NCBI GenBank assembly: GCA_017447305.1
Contig: JAFSNY010000087.1
Span: 1-46,208, forward strand
Direction: 5' to 3'
DNA length: 46,208 nt
Source: Bacilli bacterium
GTDB lineage: Bacteria > Bacillota_I > Bacilli_A > RFN20 > CAG-826
In this document: positions 8,309-16,770 of the stretch, one piece after another
How positions within the stretch are numbered: position 1 is the stretch's first letter
Layout: every line of letters starts with the position of its first letter
Program-made: the position numbers and the translations under genes
Notes under the pieces: model-generated
Seen by the model: only the letters and a program-made list of their open reading frames with translations
Database searches by the model: none
Told to the model about the DNA's origin: nothing

Positions 8309-8883
8309 TAATGATGGAAGGTGAAGTGATCTTTTTCTAAGACACCATCCATTCTCTTTAAATCATCTTCATCTACTTCGTAGATATAAGGAACATTTCT
8401 TTCCAGTTCGTGATAGTCAAGGCCAAAGCCTGCAACGAACTGTTTTTCTTTCATGACGTAACCGCAGAAATCGATAGGGACTTCCACTTCTCTTGCGACT
8501 TTCTTATCGATAAGCGCGCAGACATAAACTTTTTTAGCGTTATGTCTTAAAAGGTGATCGATAAGGAATTTCATGGAGTGACCTGTATCAACGATATCTT
8601 CCACGACGATTACAGTTCTATTTGAACAATCATAAGAGACATCCTTAATCATACGAACATTGTTAGTTCTTTGCATACCGAAATATGAAGTGATTTGAAT
8701 ATAATCGGTAAAGATAGGACGGGTCATATATTTTAAGATTCCGGCCATGAAATTAATTGCGCCTTTCATGACTCCGATGACGAGAGGGATTCTTTCTTCA
8801 TCCTTGAGTTTTTCTGTCATTTCCGCGGCGATTTTTTTACAAATTTGATCAATTTCTTCTTCGCTTAAAACGATCTTTTTCAT
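8305..8883 (-). CDS. hpt: hypoxanthine phosphoribosyltransferase
   Basis: A 192-residue type I phosphoribosyltransferase that makes IMP/GMP from hypoxanthine/guanine and PRPP. The PRPP-binding loop VEDIVDTGHS is at 94-103 and the flexible-loop region TSYFGMQRT is at 66-73. The downstream purine-recognition segment DKKVAREVEVPIDFCGY is as in Hpt/HprT. AAGGAT precedes the start. It is the last gene of the salvage cluster, directly after prs, which supplies its PRPP. Confidence 0.93.
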   Translation of the reverse strand: MKKIVLSEEEIDQICKKIAAEMTEKLKDEERIPLVIGVMKGAINFMAGILKYMTRPIFTDYIQITSYFGMQRTNNVRMIKDVSYDCSNRTVIVVEDIVDTGHSMKFLIDHLLRHNAKKVYVCALIDKKVAREVEVPIDFCGYVMKEKQFVAGFGLDYHELERNVPYIYEVDEDDLKRMDGVLEKDHFTFHHY

Positions 8884-8888
8884 AAATA

Positions 8889-9857
8889 TTATCCTTTCAT
8901 GATGTCGTTAATGAATTGTTGGTGAGTCTCATAAAGAGACTTACCTTCCTCTAGCGCGACGATAATCTTAGAGAAAAGAGGGGCTAAAGAGATAACTTCA
9001 ATCTTATCGCTTTTCTTTTCTTCTGGGAGAGGAATAGAATCGGTGATTATAAGCTTCTCAAGAGCGGATTCGTTAATCTTTTTAACTGAATCTAGTGATA
9101 AAACACCATGGGTTATCGCAGCGTATATCTTTTTCGCTCCTAATTCATGAAGTTTATTGGCGGCTAGGACGAGTGTTCCTGCTGTATCGACAATATCATC
9201 AGCGATGATACAAGTTTTATCTTTTACATCGCCGACCATTGATAAGATTTCCGCTTGATTTGGTTTTGGACGACGTTTATCAATAATCGCTAAAGGAGCG
9301 TTCAACTTTTCAGCGAGTTTTGAAGTTCTTACGAGTCCTCCATGATCAGGAGAAACACAGACGATATCATCAAGTTTCATTTTCATAAAATAACTGGTGA
9401 AAAGAGGGATTGGTGATACATCATCGACTGGAATATTAAAGAATCCAGAAAGCTGTGAGGCATGAAGGTCGCTAGAAACGATGCGGTCCGCGCCTGCAAC
9501 TTCAAGCATTTCCGCGACTAATTTCGCGCTAATTGGTTGACGTGGTTTAGCTTTCCTATCTTGTCTTGAATATCCAAAATAAGGGATGATGCATGTAATT
9601 GTTTTAGCACTGGCTCTTTTACAAGCATCGATACAAAGAAGTAATTCCATCAATCTTTCAGTCACTGGAGGGCATGTTGATTGAATGATATAAACATTAT
9701 CTCCACGGAAGGATTTTTTGCCTGTAAAAAGGATTTCTCCATCGGCGAAATGTGAGATTTCCGTAGGAAGAATCTCTGCATCAATTTCATGAGCGATTTC
9801 TTTGGCCATTTCTGTGTTAGCGGTTAAACTAACAATTTTTAATCTTTCATGTTTCAT
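8889..9857 (-). CDS. prs: ribose-phosphate pyrophosphokinase (PRPP synthetase)
   Basis: A 322-residue class I PRPP synthetase converting ribose-5-phosphate and ATP to PRPP and AMP. FADGE (37-41), the ATP-binding segment IPYFGYSRQDRK (91-102) and the PRPP/ribose-phosphate loop ADDIVDTAGT (about 218-228) are all intact, and the length is standard. It overlaps upp by one base and lies five bases before hpt, so the enzyme that makes PRPP is sandwiched between two that use it. Confidence 0.95.
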   Translation of the reverse strand: MKHERLKIVSLTANTEMAKEIAHEIDAEILPTEISHFADGEILFTGKKSFRGDNVYIIQSTCPPVTERLMELLLCIDACKRASAKTITCIIPYFGYSRQDRKAKPRQPISAKLVAEMLEVAGADRIVSSDLHASQLSGFFNIPVDDVSPIPLFTSYFMKMKLDDIVCVSPDHGGLVRTSKLAEKLNAPLAIIDKRRPKPNQAEILSMVGDVKDKTCIIADDIVDTAGTLVLAANKLHELGAKKIYAAITHGVLSLDSVKKINESALEKLIITDSIPLPEEKKSDKIEVISLAPLFSKIIVALEEGKSLYETHQQFINDIMKG

Positions 9858-10516
9858 TATTTTTCACCTTTTACTGTGCCAAATGTACGGTCACCGCAGT
9901 CACCCAAACCTGGGCAAATATACGCTTTATCATTAAGTTCACGATCAAGTGCACCTATATATAAAGGAATATCAGGATATTTTTCTGAGAAAGCTTTTAC
10001 TCCTTCTGGAGCGGCGATAATACAAATGAAGGTAATTCTCTTAGCGCCATGTTTTTTAAGCATTTCAACTGCGTCTATCGCACTACCACCAGTAGCGAGC
10101 ATTGGGTCGATTAAGAATACTTCTTTTTCGTTAATATCACTTGGTAACTTGCAGTAATACTCAACTGGAGCTTTCGTTTCTTCGTCACGGTATAAACCAA
10201 TATGACCACATGTTGCACCTGGAACAAGTTCAAGCATACCATCTGCCATGCCTAATCCCGCTCTTAAGATTGGGACAAAGCAAACAGATTTGCGATCAAC
10301 AACAGGTTGAATTGTCTTTTCAATTGGTGTTTCAATTTCAATCATTTTGGTCTTAAGATGACGAAGAGCTTCATAACCTTCAATAACCGCGATTTCTTTA
10401 ACGAGAAGGCGGAATTGGTTAGTTCCTGTTTTCTTATCTCTTAAGTTAGTAATTTTATGTTTTAAAAGAGGGTGATCTAATAAAACAACATTCTTATATT
10501 TAGATATATCAATCAT
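9857..10516 (-). CDS. upp: uracil phosphoribosyltransferase
   Basis: About 219 residues. It converts uracil and PRPP to UMP. The PRPP loop DPMLATGGSA and the uracil-binding C-terminus GLGDCGDRTFGT are typical and complete. I chose the ATG at 10516, not 10525: AAGGAAG is eight bases upstream of it, and the gene then overlaps the uraA stop by only eight bases, giving translational coupling between transporter and enzyme. Confidence 0.93.
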   Translation of the reverse strand: MIDISKYKNVVLLDHPLLKHKITNLRDKKTGTNQFRLLVKEIAVIEGYEALRHLKTKMIEIETPIEKTIQPVVDRKSVCFVPILRAGLGMADGMLELVPGATCGHIGLYRDEETKAPVEYYCKLPSDINEKEVFLIDPMLATGGSAIDAVEMLKKHGAKRITFICIIAAPEGVKAFSEKYPDIPLYIGALDRELNDKAYICPGLGDCGDRTFGTVKGEK

Positions 10517-11927
10517 CAGTATCACTTCCTTGCTGTTCTAAATTATCTTCTTTTATTTCTTCCTTTTTATGAGGCTTATGAATATGGACGATAAGGTTTG
10601 TAATAACACCTAATATAAGGGCGAAAGCAACTTCGGTAATTGTGATACCAAAGAATTCTAAGATTAAACCACCAACACCACAAATTAAGATGACGGAGAT
10701 AGTAAAGATATTGCGGTTATCGCTTAAATCAACATCTTTAAGCATCTTAAGTCCAGATACTGCGATAAAGCCATAAAGGACCAAACAGACTCCTCCCATA
10801 ACACACTTTGGAACTGTAGCAAAGAAGGTAACTACTGGACCAAGGAAAGCGATACAAATCGCCATTAAGGACGAGACTAAGATGGTGATGGTTGAAGTAT
10901 TTCCACTGATGGCGGTACAAGCAATGGATTCACCATATGTTGTGTTAGGACATCCACCAAAGAAAGCTCCGGTAATTGATCCAAGTCCATCACCTAATAT
11001 AGTGCGATGCAATCCAGGAGTTTCAAGCAAATCAACGCCGACAATACTTGATAGATTTTTATGGTCAGCGATATGTTCTGAGAAGGTAACAAAGGCGACT
11101 GGGATATAGGCTAACGCAATCATTCCAAAGTATTTAAAGAACACACCAGCGTCACTAAATTCCTTAAAGTTTGCAAAGGCTTTAATGAAGGAGAAATCTG
11201 GTATCCATTTAATACTTTCAAATAAAGAGAAATCAATAATCTTTAATGCATCAGTTCCTGTTGTATTTCCGATAATGGTAAAGATGGATGCAAAGAGATA
11301 TCCAACGAAAATACCAAGGATAAATGGAATCATCTTTAGTATCTTCTTCCCAAAGACGGAAAAGGCGATTGTCGCAAATAAAGTTATTAATCCAACAAGG
11401 AGAGCGATGAGTGGATTTACGACCGGTATTTGTGAAGCATCAAGCACGTTACCTGCAGTTAAATCACCAACCGCATTAGGGGCAAGTGTTAATCCGATAA
11501 TCGCCACTGTTGGTCCAATGACAACAGGGGGCATAATCTTATCAACCCAAGCGGTTCCAAAGAATTTAACAATAATCGATAAAACTACGTACACAAGACC
11601 AGCTAGGAGAGCGCCTATCAATAATCCAATATAACCTACTTCTTCAACTAATCCTGCATTGAGAGCGCCAGCGAAGGCAGCACCCATAGAGCCAAGAAAA
11701 GCAAAAGAAGAGCCCAGGAATACGGGGCTCTTAAACTTAGTGATCAATAAATAAACGAGAGTGCCAATACCAGCACCAAAGAGAGCGGCGGATTGGCTCA
11801 TTCCATGACCAACAATGGCTGGGACTGCGATCGTTGCAGCAAGAATGGAAAGGATTTGTTGAAAAGCTGATAATAATGTCTTTCCTACAGGCGGTCTTTG
11901 TTCAATTGAATAAACAATATCACTCAT
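10509..11927 (-). CDS. uraA: uracil/xanthine permease (NCS2 family)
   Basis: A 472-residue nucleobase:cation symporter with about 14 membrane segments. The NCS2 signature is at GGCPNTTYGESIACTAISGNTS, with the TM10 acidic and small residues in place, and FVTFSEHIADHKNL matches the TM8 substrate-binding Glu region. The tail is cytoplasmic, acidic and Lys-rich. Because upp follows directly and overlaps it, uracil is the likely substrate, though xanthine transporters share the motifs. GAGGA precedes the ATG. Expression is probably controlled by the terminator/antiterminator in its leader (11966-12029). Confidence 0.9.
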   Translation of the reverse strand: MSDIVYSIEQRPPVGKTLLSAFQQILSILAATIAVPAIVGHGMSQSAALFGAGIGTLVYLLITKFKSPVFLGSSFAFLGSMGAAFAGALNAGLVEEVGYIGLLIGALLAGLVYVVLSIIVKFFGTAWVDKIMPPVVIGPTVAIIGLTLAPNAVGDLTAGNVLDASQIPVVNPLIALLVGLITLFATIAFSVFGKKILKMIPFILGIFVGYLFASIFTIIGNTTGTDALKIIDFSLFESIKWIPDFSFIKAFANFKEFSDAGVFFKYFGMIALAYIPVAFVTFSEHIADHKNLSSIVGVDLLETPGLHRTILGDGLGSITGAFFGGCPNTTYGESIACTAISGNTSTITILVSSLMAICIAFLGPVVTFFATVPKCVMGGVCLVLYGFIAVSGLKMLKDVDLSDNRNIFTISVILICGVGGLILEFFGITITEVAFALILGVITNLIVHIHKPHKKEEIKEDNLEQQGSDTDD

Positions 11928-11965
11928 AATAAAGTCCTCATTTATCAGCTTACAAATATCATAAC

Positions 11966-12029
11966 AAAAAATAGTGCTTTTATCTATTTAAAGTCACTAT
12001 TTTAAAATTAAACGCCAGATAATAGTGCC
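11966..12029 (-). promoter_or_regulatory. probable transcription attenuator in the uraA leader
   Basis: On the minus strand a 9-bp stem AAAATAGTG (12003-11995) / CACTATTTT (11976-11968) with a T run forms an intrinsic terminator 40 bases before the uraA ATG. Just upstream, GGCACTATT (12029-12021) carries CACTATT, which can pair with AATAGTG of the terminator's 5' arm and so act as antiterminator. This is the layout of an attenuated nucleobase-uptake gene. I do not see a clear PyrR-binding loop or a recognisable purine riboswitch, so the effector is open. Confidence 0.65.
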
Positions 12030-12049
12030 AACACATAGAATACTTTGCA

Positions 12050-12165
12050 CTGACTAGACCTTATAAGGGCTATTACTCCACTGACCTTTAAGGGTTATAT
12101 GTGGACTGGTAACCGTGATTCTCACTCCAGTTATCCTTTGAAAGGGTCTTATATTTTTTACTCGG
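12050..12165. other. structured intergenic element with repeated CCTT..AAGG hairpins
   Basis: This gene-free stretch holds four short dyads in a row: CCTTATAAGG, CCAC...CCTTTAAGG...GTGG, ACTGG...CCAGT and CCTTTGAAAGG, the last followed on the plus strand by TTATATTTTTT. It may be a structured leader RNA of uraA on the minus strand, or a plus-strand terminator array or mobile-element end. I cannot decide from one sequence. Confidence 0.4.
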
Positions 12166-12170
12166 CATAA

Positions 12171-12718
12171 TCATATCTTCTTTTTCTTGATGGAATTGGT
12201 AAAAGACGTTTAAAATTTAATAAAGATTTATCTTTACTTATGGGAGTATCCACTATTCCTACTGAAGATATAAAAAACATTATCCATGTATTAAAGATAT
12301 ATATGAAATTAATGAGGAACACCTTCCGTTTGATGATGTGAAAGGTGAATCGAAAGAAAGATATATGAAAAAAGCTAAATTGTTATTAGAAAAAGAAACT
12401 TTAACATATGAAGAAATGATCAATGGAGTGAACAACGGATTATTTGATGATGTCCACTTCTCTTTGAAATCATATAGTCATTACCGGTCTTGTCATTTAA
12501 GAAGAAAGTATCAATATCTCGAGATAATTAACAAAAAAGTTTTTGAATGTATTGAATTAAGACTTTGCGAAGATGAAAGTGAAGTGTCATATTATCATGG
12601 TTCATTCAAGGATAAAGAAAAGGTTTTCCATATTAAGGGAAAAGGAAGATTTACCTTAAAAGAAGTTTTTAAAGATATAGAAATAATTTCTGTTAAATAC
12701 ACCGAAAAAGATAATTAG
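12171..12718 (+). pseudogene. frameshifted hypothetical gene remnant
   Basis: An open frame from 12171 (YLLFLDGIGKRRLKFNKDLSLL...) and a second frame carrying RYKKHYPCIKDIYEINEE... to ...VKYTEKDN (stop 12716-12718) join smoothly if one A is added to the six-A run at 12272-12277. The 3' frame alone reads as 126 residues from a GTG at 12338, but it has no good ribosome binding site and clearly continues upstream. No start codon is seen for the 5' frame, so the N-terminus is also lost. The protein is Lys- and Glu-rich with no motif I recognise. It ends in its own terminator (12740-12779). Confidence 0.55.
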
Positions 12719-12739
12719 TTTTGTATATATAAAGGAAAA

Positions 12740-12779
12740 TTCTGACACGTTTAACTGTGTCAGAATGTTCTATTTTTTT
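12740..12779 (+). terminator. intrinsic terminator after the remnant gene
   Basis: TTCTGACAC (12740-12748) and GTGTCAGAA (12757-12765) form a perfect 9-bp stem with an 8-base loop, followed by TGTTC and a T-rich tract at 12771-12779. Confidence 0.85.
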
Positions 12780-12788
12780 GTTTGTCAT

Positions 12789-12856
12789 TCTGTATATCAA
12801 ATGATACCAATTTTAAGAGTGTAAATTAACTCTGTATACTACTTGATACCACTTTT
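12789..12856. repeat. two-copy direct repeat, 42-bp period
   Basis: TCTGTATA...TGATACCA.TTTT occurs at 12789-12814 and again at 12831-12856. The gap between the terminators of the two convergent units holds only this repeat and the hairpin at 12898-12923. It resembles the other intergenic direct-repeat sets of this window but has a longer period. Confidence 0.5.
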
Positions 12857-12897
12857 TTGACAAAAACAGCCACTTTTCACGCTATTTATATTTAAGA

Positions 12898-12923
12898 ACA
12901 GTACCGGATGGTGCCGATACTGT
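12898..12923. terminator. hairpin after the disulfide oxidoreductase gene
   Basis: ACAGTACCGG / CCGATACTGT with loop ATGGTG. It is likely the terminator of the redox operon on the minus strand, although the tract that follows (TTCTTAAAT) is a weak T run. On the plus strand it is followed by CGTTTTATT. Confidence 0.5.
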
Positions 12924-12930
12924 CGTTTTA

Positions 12931-14286
12931 TTATTTTTTAAGCATTAAAGGTAATAATGCGGAGATAAGTCCATAAGTCACCGTTGGGAAAGAGAAGATC
13001 ATCTTAGATAAATCTTTTGCGGTGAGTTTTTGATTGATAATAATGGTTAATAAATCGAGATATTCACCAGCGTTTTCTGAAAGTATTGCCGCACCGACGA
13101 GTTCGTTTTTCTTATTGAAGACGAAGGTGAGGTGTTCGTTAGCGTCATTACCATTGGCCCAAGACATCGTCTTTCCGAGTTCTACTTCTTCAACGCGATA
13201 GCCTAATTCTTTAGCCTTATTTGTGTCGACACCAACTTGACCGATACGTGGTAAGGTGAAAACTAAATTAGGAATGACGGGGTAAGTGATTTTTCTTTTT
13301 AAGAAACCAGGTAATAAGATATCTAAAGCGATGTAATTAGATTCAAATTCCGCGGTAGGTGTTAATTTAGGAACTTTTTTATCGATGACATCACCACTAG
13401 CGTAGATGTTTTTCACTTTCGTTCTTAAATGATCATCGACTTTAATACCACGAGAAGAATATTCAATTCCTATTCCTTCTAAATTAAGTCCATCGGTGTT
13501 AGCTTTTCTTCCGACCGCGACTAAGACGTAATTAGATTTTATTTCATCTCCTTCTTGTGTTTTTAAAACATATTCATTTTCTTTAACTTTTTCTAAAGAA
13601 GCGACGTGTCTATTGAATAAGAAATTAGCGCCTTGTTCTTTCATCTTGTTGACGATGAAATCGACATATTTCTTATCGTATTGATTTAAGGCATTAGGAG
13701 CTAAATCGATAATATCGACTTTTTTACCGAATGATAAACAGATAGAAGCGAATTCCATACCGATGATACCCGCGCCGACAAAGGTGACATGGTCAGGAAT
13801 ATTATCTAATGATAAAAAGTCACGAGAATCTTTAAAATGTTCTTTACCTGGAATATCTAATGGGATATAAGTTTGACCAGTTCCAATGACAAAATAGTCG
13901 GCTTGATATTGTTTACCTTCTACTTCAATGGTGTGGGCATCAATAAATTTTGCCGCACCTCTAATGACGTCAAAACCAAATTGATTGAATAAACCATCTA
14001 AGGCGTTAGGCATAAAACCGATGACGCCTTTTTTATATTGCATTAAGGCATTCCAATTGATTTTGGCTTGTTTTTCTAAACCGATATTTTGATAACGGTC
14101 TAAAGCTTCTTTATAAGCGATAGGGGCATCAAGTAAGATTTTGGCATCGCAACCATAATTGGTACAAGTACCACCGAGTAATTCCTTTTCCACTAAGGCG
14201 ACTTTTTTGCCTTGCATTTTTAATATCAAAGCGCCATGCCAGCAGGCGTGACCACTACCGATATAAATGACATCATATTTATCCAT
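12931..14286 (-). CDS. FAD-dependent pyridine nucleotide-disulfide oxidoreductase
   Basis: A 451-residue two-dinucleotide-binding flavoprotein. FAD-binding GSGHACWHGA is at 10-19, the redox-active pair is C41-TNYG-C46, and a second Rossmann motif VGAGIIGMEFA (about 170-180) binds NAD(P)H. The C-terminal dimer domain lacks the usual HxxxxE acid/base pair: the equivalent segment reads FSFPTVTYGL. This argues against dihydrolipoamide dehydrogenase or glutathione reductase and for an RclA-, MerA- or bacillithiol-reductase-like role. It sits one base after the OhrR-like gene, preceded by GAGGAAG. Confidence 0.85.
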   Translation of the reverse strand: MDKYDVIYIGSGHACWHGALILKMQGKKVALVEKELLGGTCTNYGCDAKILLDAPIAYKEALDRYQNIGLEKQAKINWNALMQYKKGVIGFMPNALDGLFNQFGFDVIRGAAKFIDAHTIEVEGKQYQADYFVIGTGQTYIPLDIPGKEHFKDSRDFLSLDNIPDHVTFVGAGIIGMEFASICLSFGKKVDIIDLAPNALNQYDKKYVDFIVNKMKEQGANFLFNRHVASLEKVKENEYVLKTQEGDEIKSNYVLVAVGRKANTDGLNLEGIGIEYSSRGIKVDDHLRTKVKNIYASGDVIDKKVPKLTPTAEFESNYIALDILLPGFLKRKITYPVIPNLVFTLPRIGQVGVDTNKAKELGYRVEEVELGKTMSWANGNDANEHLTFVFNKKNELVGAAILSENAGEYLDLLTIIINQKLTAKDLSKMIFSFPTVTYGLISALLPLMLKK

Positions 14287-14287
14287 G

Positions 14288-14728
14288 TTATTCTTCCTCT
14301 TTTTCGTTATTAAGAATTTTATAGAGTATCTTATAGAAGAAGACGACTTCTTCTTCTGTTAAATTGAATTCTTTAGCGATAGAAGCGGGAACATCTATTG
14401 CTTTTTCTTTTAATTTTTCGCCTTTATTAGTCAAAGAGATGACGAGATTTCTTTTATCTTTCTTATCCTTATTAATATTAATAAAGCCTTTTTCTTTTAA
14501 TCTTTTTAATAAAGGGGCGAGGGTATTAGTTTTTAAGAATAATGCTTTGCATAATTCTTTTTCGTTTACTTCGTGTTTTTCCCACATCACCATCATGACG
14601 ATGTATTGGGTATAGGTGAGGTCAATCTTTTCTAATAGAGGCTGATATTTCCTCGTAATTTTATTAGCGACGGCATAAGTGGGGAAACATAATTGATTCT
14701 TTAATAATAAGGAATCGTATTTATCCAT
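14288..14728 (-). CDS. ohrR: OhrR-like MarR-family peroxide sensor
   Basis: A 146-residue winged-helix MarR protein. The N-terminus LLKNQLCFPTYAVANKI places C14 exactly where OhrR has its peroxide-sensing Cys, and LTYTQYIVMMVMWE follows as in OhrR. HTH and wing are at about 58-100. A single reactive Cys is visible near the N-terminus, so it looks like the one-Cys type. It is flanked by a flavodoxin-like gene (eight-base overlap) and a disulfide oxidoreductase, so it probably represses its own operon and responds to organic hydroperoxide or hypochlorite. Confidence 0.85.
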   Translation of the reverse strand: MDKYDSLLLKNQLCFPTYAVANKITRKYQPLLEKIDLTYTQYIVMMVMWEKHEVNEKELCKALFLKTNTLAPLLKRLKEKGFININKDKKDKRNLVISLTNKGEKLKEKAIDVPASIAKEFNLTEEEVVFFYKILYKILNNEKEEE

Positions 14729-15140
14729 TGACCACCACTTCCTGTAAGAAAGCTTCTAAACGGGCAAAGTCTTCTTCGTTTGGTCTACCCTTATTGATGA
14801 AGATCCAACTAGCGATGGTATGGAATTCTTTTTCAGAAACATTAATTCCTTCTTTATCACAGACTTTCTTCACCGCTTTTAAGGTGCTAGCGCCAGAAGC
14901 GGCACTATTGATGTTGATTAAGGTTTTAATCTTATCTTTATTGTTTCTTAAGAATTGTTTGATCTCTTTATCAATATCCGCGGCATACATGGCGTTGACT
15001 AATAATAATTGTTCCACTTCTTCTTCTAATGGATGGGTGACATCTAAAGCGGGGACATTGATTTTATCTTCGATGAATTTAGCAATCTTTTCCGTATTGC
15101 CTTTTTTACTTTTTGTGTAATATCTAATCGCAATTTTCAT
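14721..15140 (-). CDS. flavodoxin-like protein
   Basis: A 139-residue alpha/beta flavodoxin-fold protein. The FMN-phosphate loop is recognisable near the N-terminus (YYTKSKKGNTEKIAKFI, about 7-23; the pattern T/S-x-x-GNT is kept). The 90s-loop region is less conserved (ININSAASGASTLKAV). It probably binds FMN and reduces quinones or disulfides. First gene of the redox operon; AAGGAG lies ten bases upstream of the ATG. Confidence 0.78.
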   Translation of the reverse strand: MKIAIRYYTKSKKGNTEKIAKFIEDKINVPALDVTHPLEEEVEQLLLVNAMYAADIDKEIKQFLRNNKDKIKTLININSAASGASTLKAVKKVCDKEGINVSEKEFHTIASWIFINKGRPNEEDFARLEAFLQEVVVNG

Positions 15141-15165
15141 ATGTGCAATCTCCTTTTCTACTAAA

Positions 15166-15185
15166 ATTATATCGCACGCGACATA
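15166..15185 (-). promoter_or_regulatory. -10 box and overlapping palindromic operator of the redox operon
   Basis: TATAAT (15171-15166, minus) overlaps an imperfect dyad TATATCGC-ac-GCGACATA at 15168-15185 (7 of 8 arm positions match). A repressor bound here would block RNA polymerase, and the OhrR-like protein of this operon is the obvious candidate. The dyad is not a textbook OhrR box. Confidence 0.5.
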
Positions 15186-15209
15186 TTATTGTAAATAGTT
15201 ATTTTTATG

Positions 15210-15239
15210 AAAAAGACCCCATCAAGGGTCAATTTTTTT
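15210..15239. terminator. bidirectional hairpin terminator
   Basis: GACCC-catcaa-GGGTC at 15215-15230 with A5 on the left and T7 on the right (15233-15239), so it can terminate in both directions. Confidence 0.7.
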
Positions 15240-15270
15240 CGTTTGGCCATGAATTAGCGATTTGATACCA

Positions 15271-15319
15271 ATCGGTCAATTTTAGAACGTATCGGTCAAT
15301 ATCCTAACCCATCGATCAA
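15271..15319. repeat. three direct repeats with exact 20-bp period
   Basis: ATCGGTCAA starts at 15271 and 15291, and ATCGATCAA at 15311. No gene begins here: the left neighbour is a terminator and the right neighbour is the 3' end of the ATPase gene. In other places such sets lie upstream of an accessory gene, so this may be an orphan control region of a lost gene. The gap 15141-15384 holds nothing else. Confidence 0.65.
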
Positions 15320-15384
15320 ATGGAATTAGTGTTATTATATTGTAACACACTAAATGTCATCATTAATTTGGTATGTAATGCAAG

Positions 15385-16677
15385 TTAATCTTTTAGGCAT
15401 CCAATTGGGATTATATAAATATTTTCTTTGCTTAAATATCCATATTGGCCATCAGTAATAATTGCTCTTATCGTTGGTAGTGGCATCAAATTTTTTGGAT
15501 TTGCTTCATTGTATTTAATGATTAATTTGTTAAATGTTTCTAGGTTATCAATTCCCACAGATATTCGTTCATCGCTGCTTTTTACTTCAAACAAGCCATA
15601 TCTTCCATCTGGTAAATGAATAACAAAATCACATTCTAAACCTAGTCGATCACGATAATAAGAGATTTCTCCATCAATCGTCTTTGAATAAACATCTAAA
15701 TCTCTGCCAACCAGACACTCGAAGAAAAAGCCTCGACTTCTTTTGTCTTTTTCAAGCCCCTCATCATTAATACCTAGTGCAGCGCAGGCTACAGATGGAT
15801 CAAAGAATTCTTTTTTTGGTAAAGAACGGATTGAAGTTTTGCTTCTAATATTTGGACTCCATGCTGGTATTTCCTTAATAACAAATAATCTTAACAAAGC
15901 ATTGTAATATTCATAAAAAGTATTTTCAGACATCGGATGACCAGATTTGTTCACATCTTGCATAATAGTAACATTATCAACATTTTGCGATAATGTTCTT
16001 GCTAATGATCTCATTAATACTTTTGCAGTAATAGGGCTCAGTTCTTTTCCACTAGCTTCTTGAATATCACTATCACAAATACTATTTAGTGCCTGTCTTC
16101 CGTAGGAAAGAATGTTTTTTGGAGGATTAGCGATTCCTTCTGGCCAACCGCCTTTGACTATTATTTTTGAAATATCATCACTCGATAATTTTGAAATAAC
16201 ATTTATTGTTTTATTTGGATTATCAAATAAATCTTTTAGAGATATTTCACCAGTTGAATCACCACTTTCAAATAAGGACATTGTAGTCATGTCAATTTTT
16301 ACAATTCTCATTGAACCGGTATGATTTGTAGAACCAGCTTTTGGTGAATAAGAACCCGTGAGTATAAATTGATTTTTTAAATGAGTTTCATCTGCATAGT
16401 TTTTAATCTCATCCCAAATCGAAGGATATAATTGCCATTCATCAATAAGCCTAGGTTTATCACCCTCAAGAAATAATTTAGGATTTACTTCATACATACG
16501 ATCAAAATCTTCTTTTTGTTTTTTGGTGTTTAATTTAATCTCACTATTGGCAAAATATTCAGATGTGTATGTTTTTCCACACCATTTTGGTCCTCTAATA
16601 TGAACAGCGGTAAAATCATTCAATGATTCTTTGATAATTTTGTCGATTATTCTCGGAATATATTTTTCTTTTTTCAT
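15385..16677 (-). CDS. AAA (AAA_14) ATPase with DUF4143 and nuclease-like motif
   Basis: A 430-residue protein. Walker A is GPKWCGKT (29-36), Walker B is RLIDEW (D79-E80), and LTGSYSP is sensor-like. The DUF4143 half ends in a PD-(D/E)xK-like motif, D350...E364-x-K366, within GLECDFVIHL and FEVKSS. The C-terminus is IPIGCLKD, shared with the second copy at 36189-37478. I chose the ATG at 16677: GAGG precedes it, a promoter lies just upstream, and the longer frame to 16779 would read through the promoter and repeats. The cellular role of this family is not established; a defence or mobile-element role is inferred from context. Confidence 0.85.
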   Translation of the reverse strand: MKKEKYIPRIIDKIIKESLNDFTAVHIRGPKWCGKTYTSEYFANSEIKLNTKKQKEDFDRMYEVNPKLFLEGDKPRLIDEWQLYPSIWDEIKNYADETHLKNQFILTGSYSPKAGSTNHTGSMRIVKIDMTTMSLFESGDSTGEISLKDLFDNPNKTINVISKLSSDDISKIIVKGGWPEGIANPPKNILSYGRQALNSICDSDIQEASGKELSPITAKVLMRSLARTLSQNVDNVTIMQDVNKSGHPMSENTFYEYYNALLRLFVIKEIPAWSPNIRSKTSIRSLPKKEFFDPSVACAALGINDEGLEKDKRSRGFFFECLVGRDLDVYSKTIDGEISYYRDRLGLECDFVIHLPDGRYGLFEVKSSDERISVGIDNLETFNKLIIKYNEANPKNLMPLPTIRAIITDGQYGYLSKENIYIIPIGCLKD

Positions 16678-16696
16678 TTTAATTTGCCTCAAAAAC

Positions 16697-16724
16697 ATTA
16701 TACATTGATTGCGGTAATTTGCAA
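16697..16724 (-). promoter_or_regulatory. promoter of the AAA/DUF4143 gene
   Basis: On the minus strand -35 TTGCAA (16724-16719) and -10 TATAAT (16702-16697), spacer 16. The -35 is part of the first direct repeat, so a factor bound to the repeats would compete with RNA polymerase. Confidence 0.65.
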
Positions 16725-16770
16725 TATTTGAATGCGGTAATTTGTAAAGTTTTGTTGAGGCAATTTGTAA
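16711..16770. repeat. three direct repeats with exact 23-bp period at the ATPase promoter
   Basis: GCGGTAATTTGCAA starts at 16711, GCGGTAATTTGTAA at 16734 and GAGGCAATTTGTAA at 16757. About 14 conserved bases alternate with about 9 variable ones. A partial inverted copy (AATTTGCCTC) lies at 16681-16690. The set covers the -35 box and 45 bases upstream of it, the position of an operator. Confidence 0.8.

Noticed and set aside
11185..11634. Plus-strand frame of 149 codons inside uraA
   Set aside because: Antisense shadow of a hydrophobic gene with biased codon use; no start signals.
12050..12165. Plus-strand rRNA or tRNA-like molecule in the dyad-rich element
   Set aside because: No cloverleaf, no CCA end and no conserved T or anticodon loops; kept only as a structured element.
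16711..16770. Possible short CRISPR array in the 23-bp period repeats
   Set aside because: Only three units, with 9-base variable parts and about 14 conserved bases, no leader and no cas genes; the position over a promoter fits an operator better.
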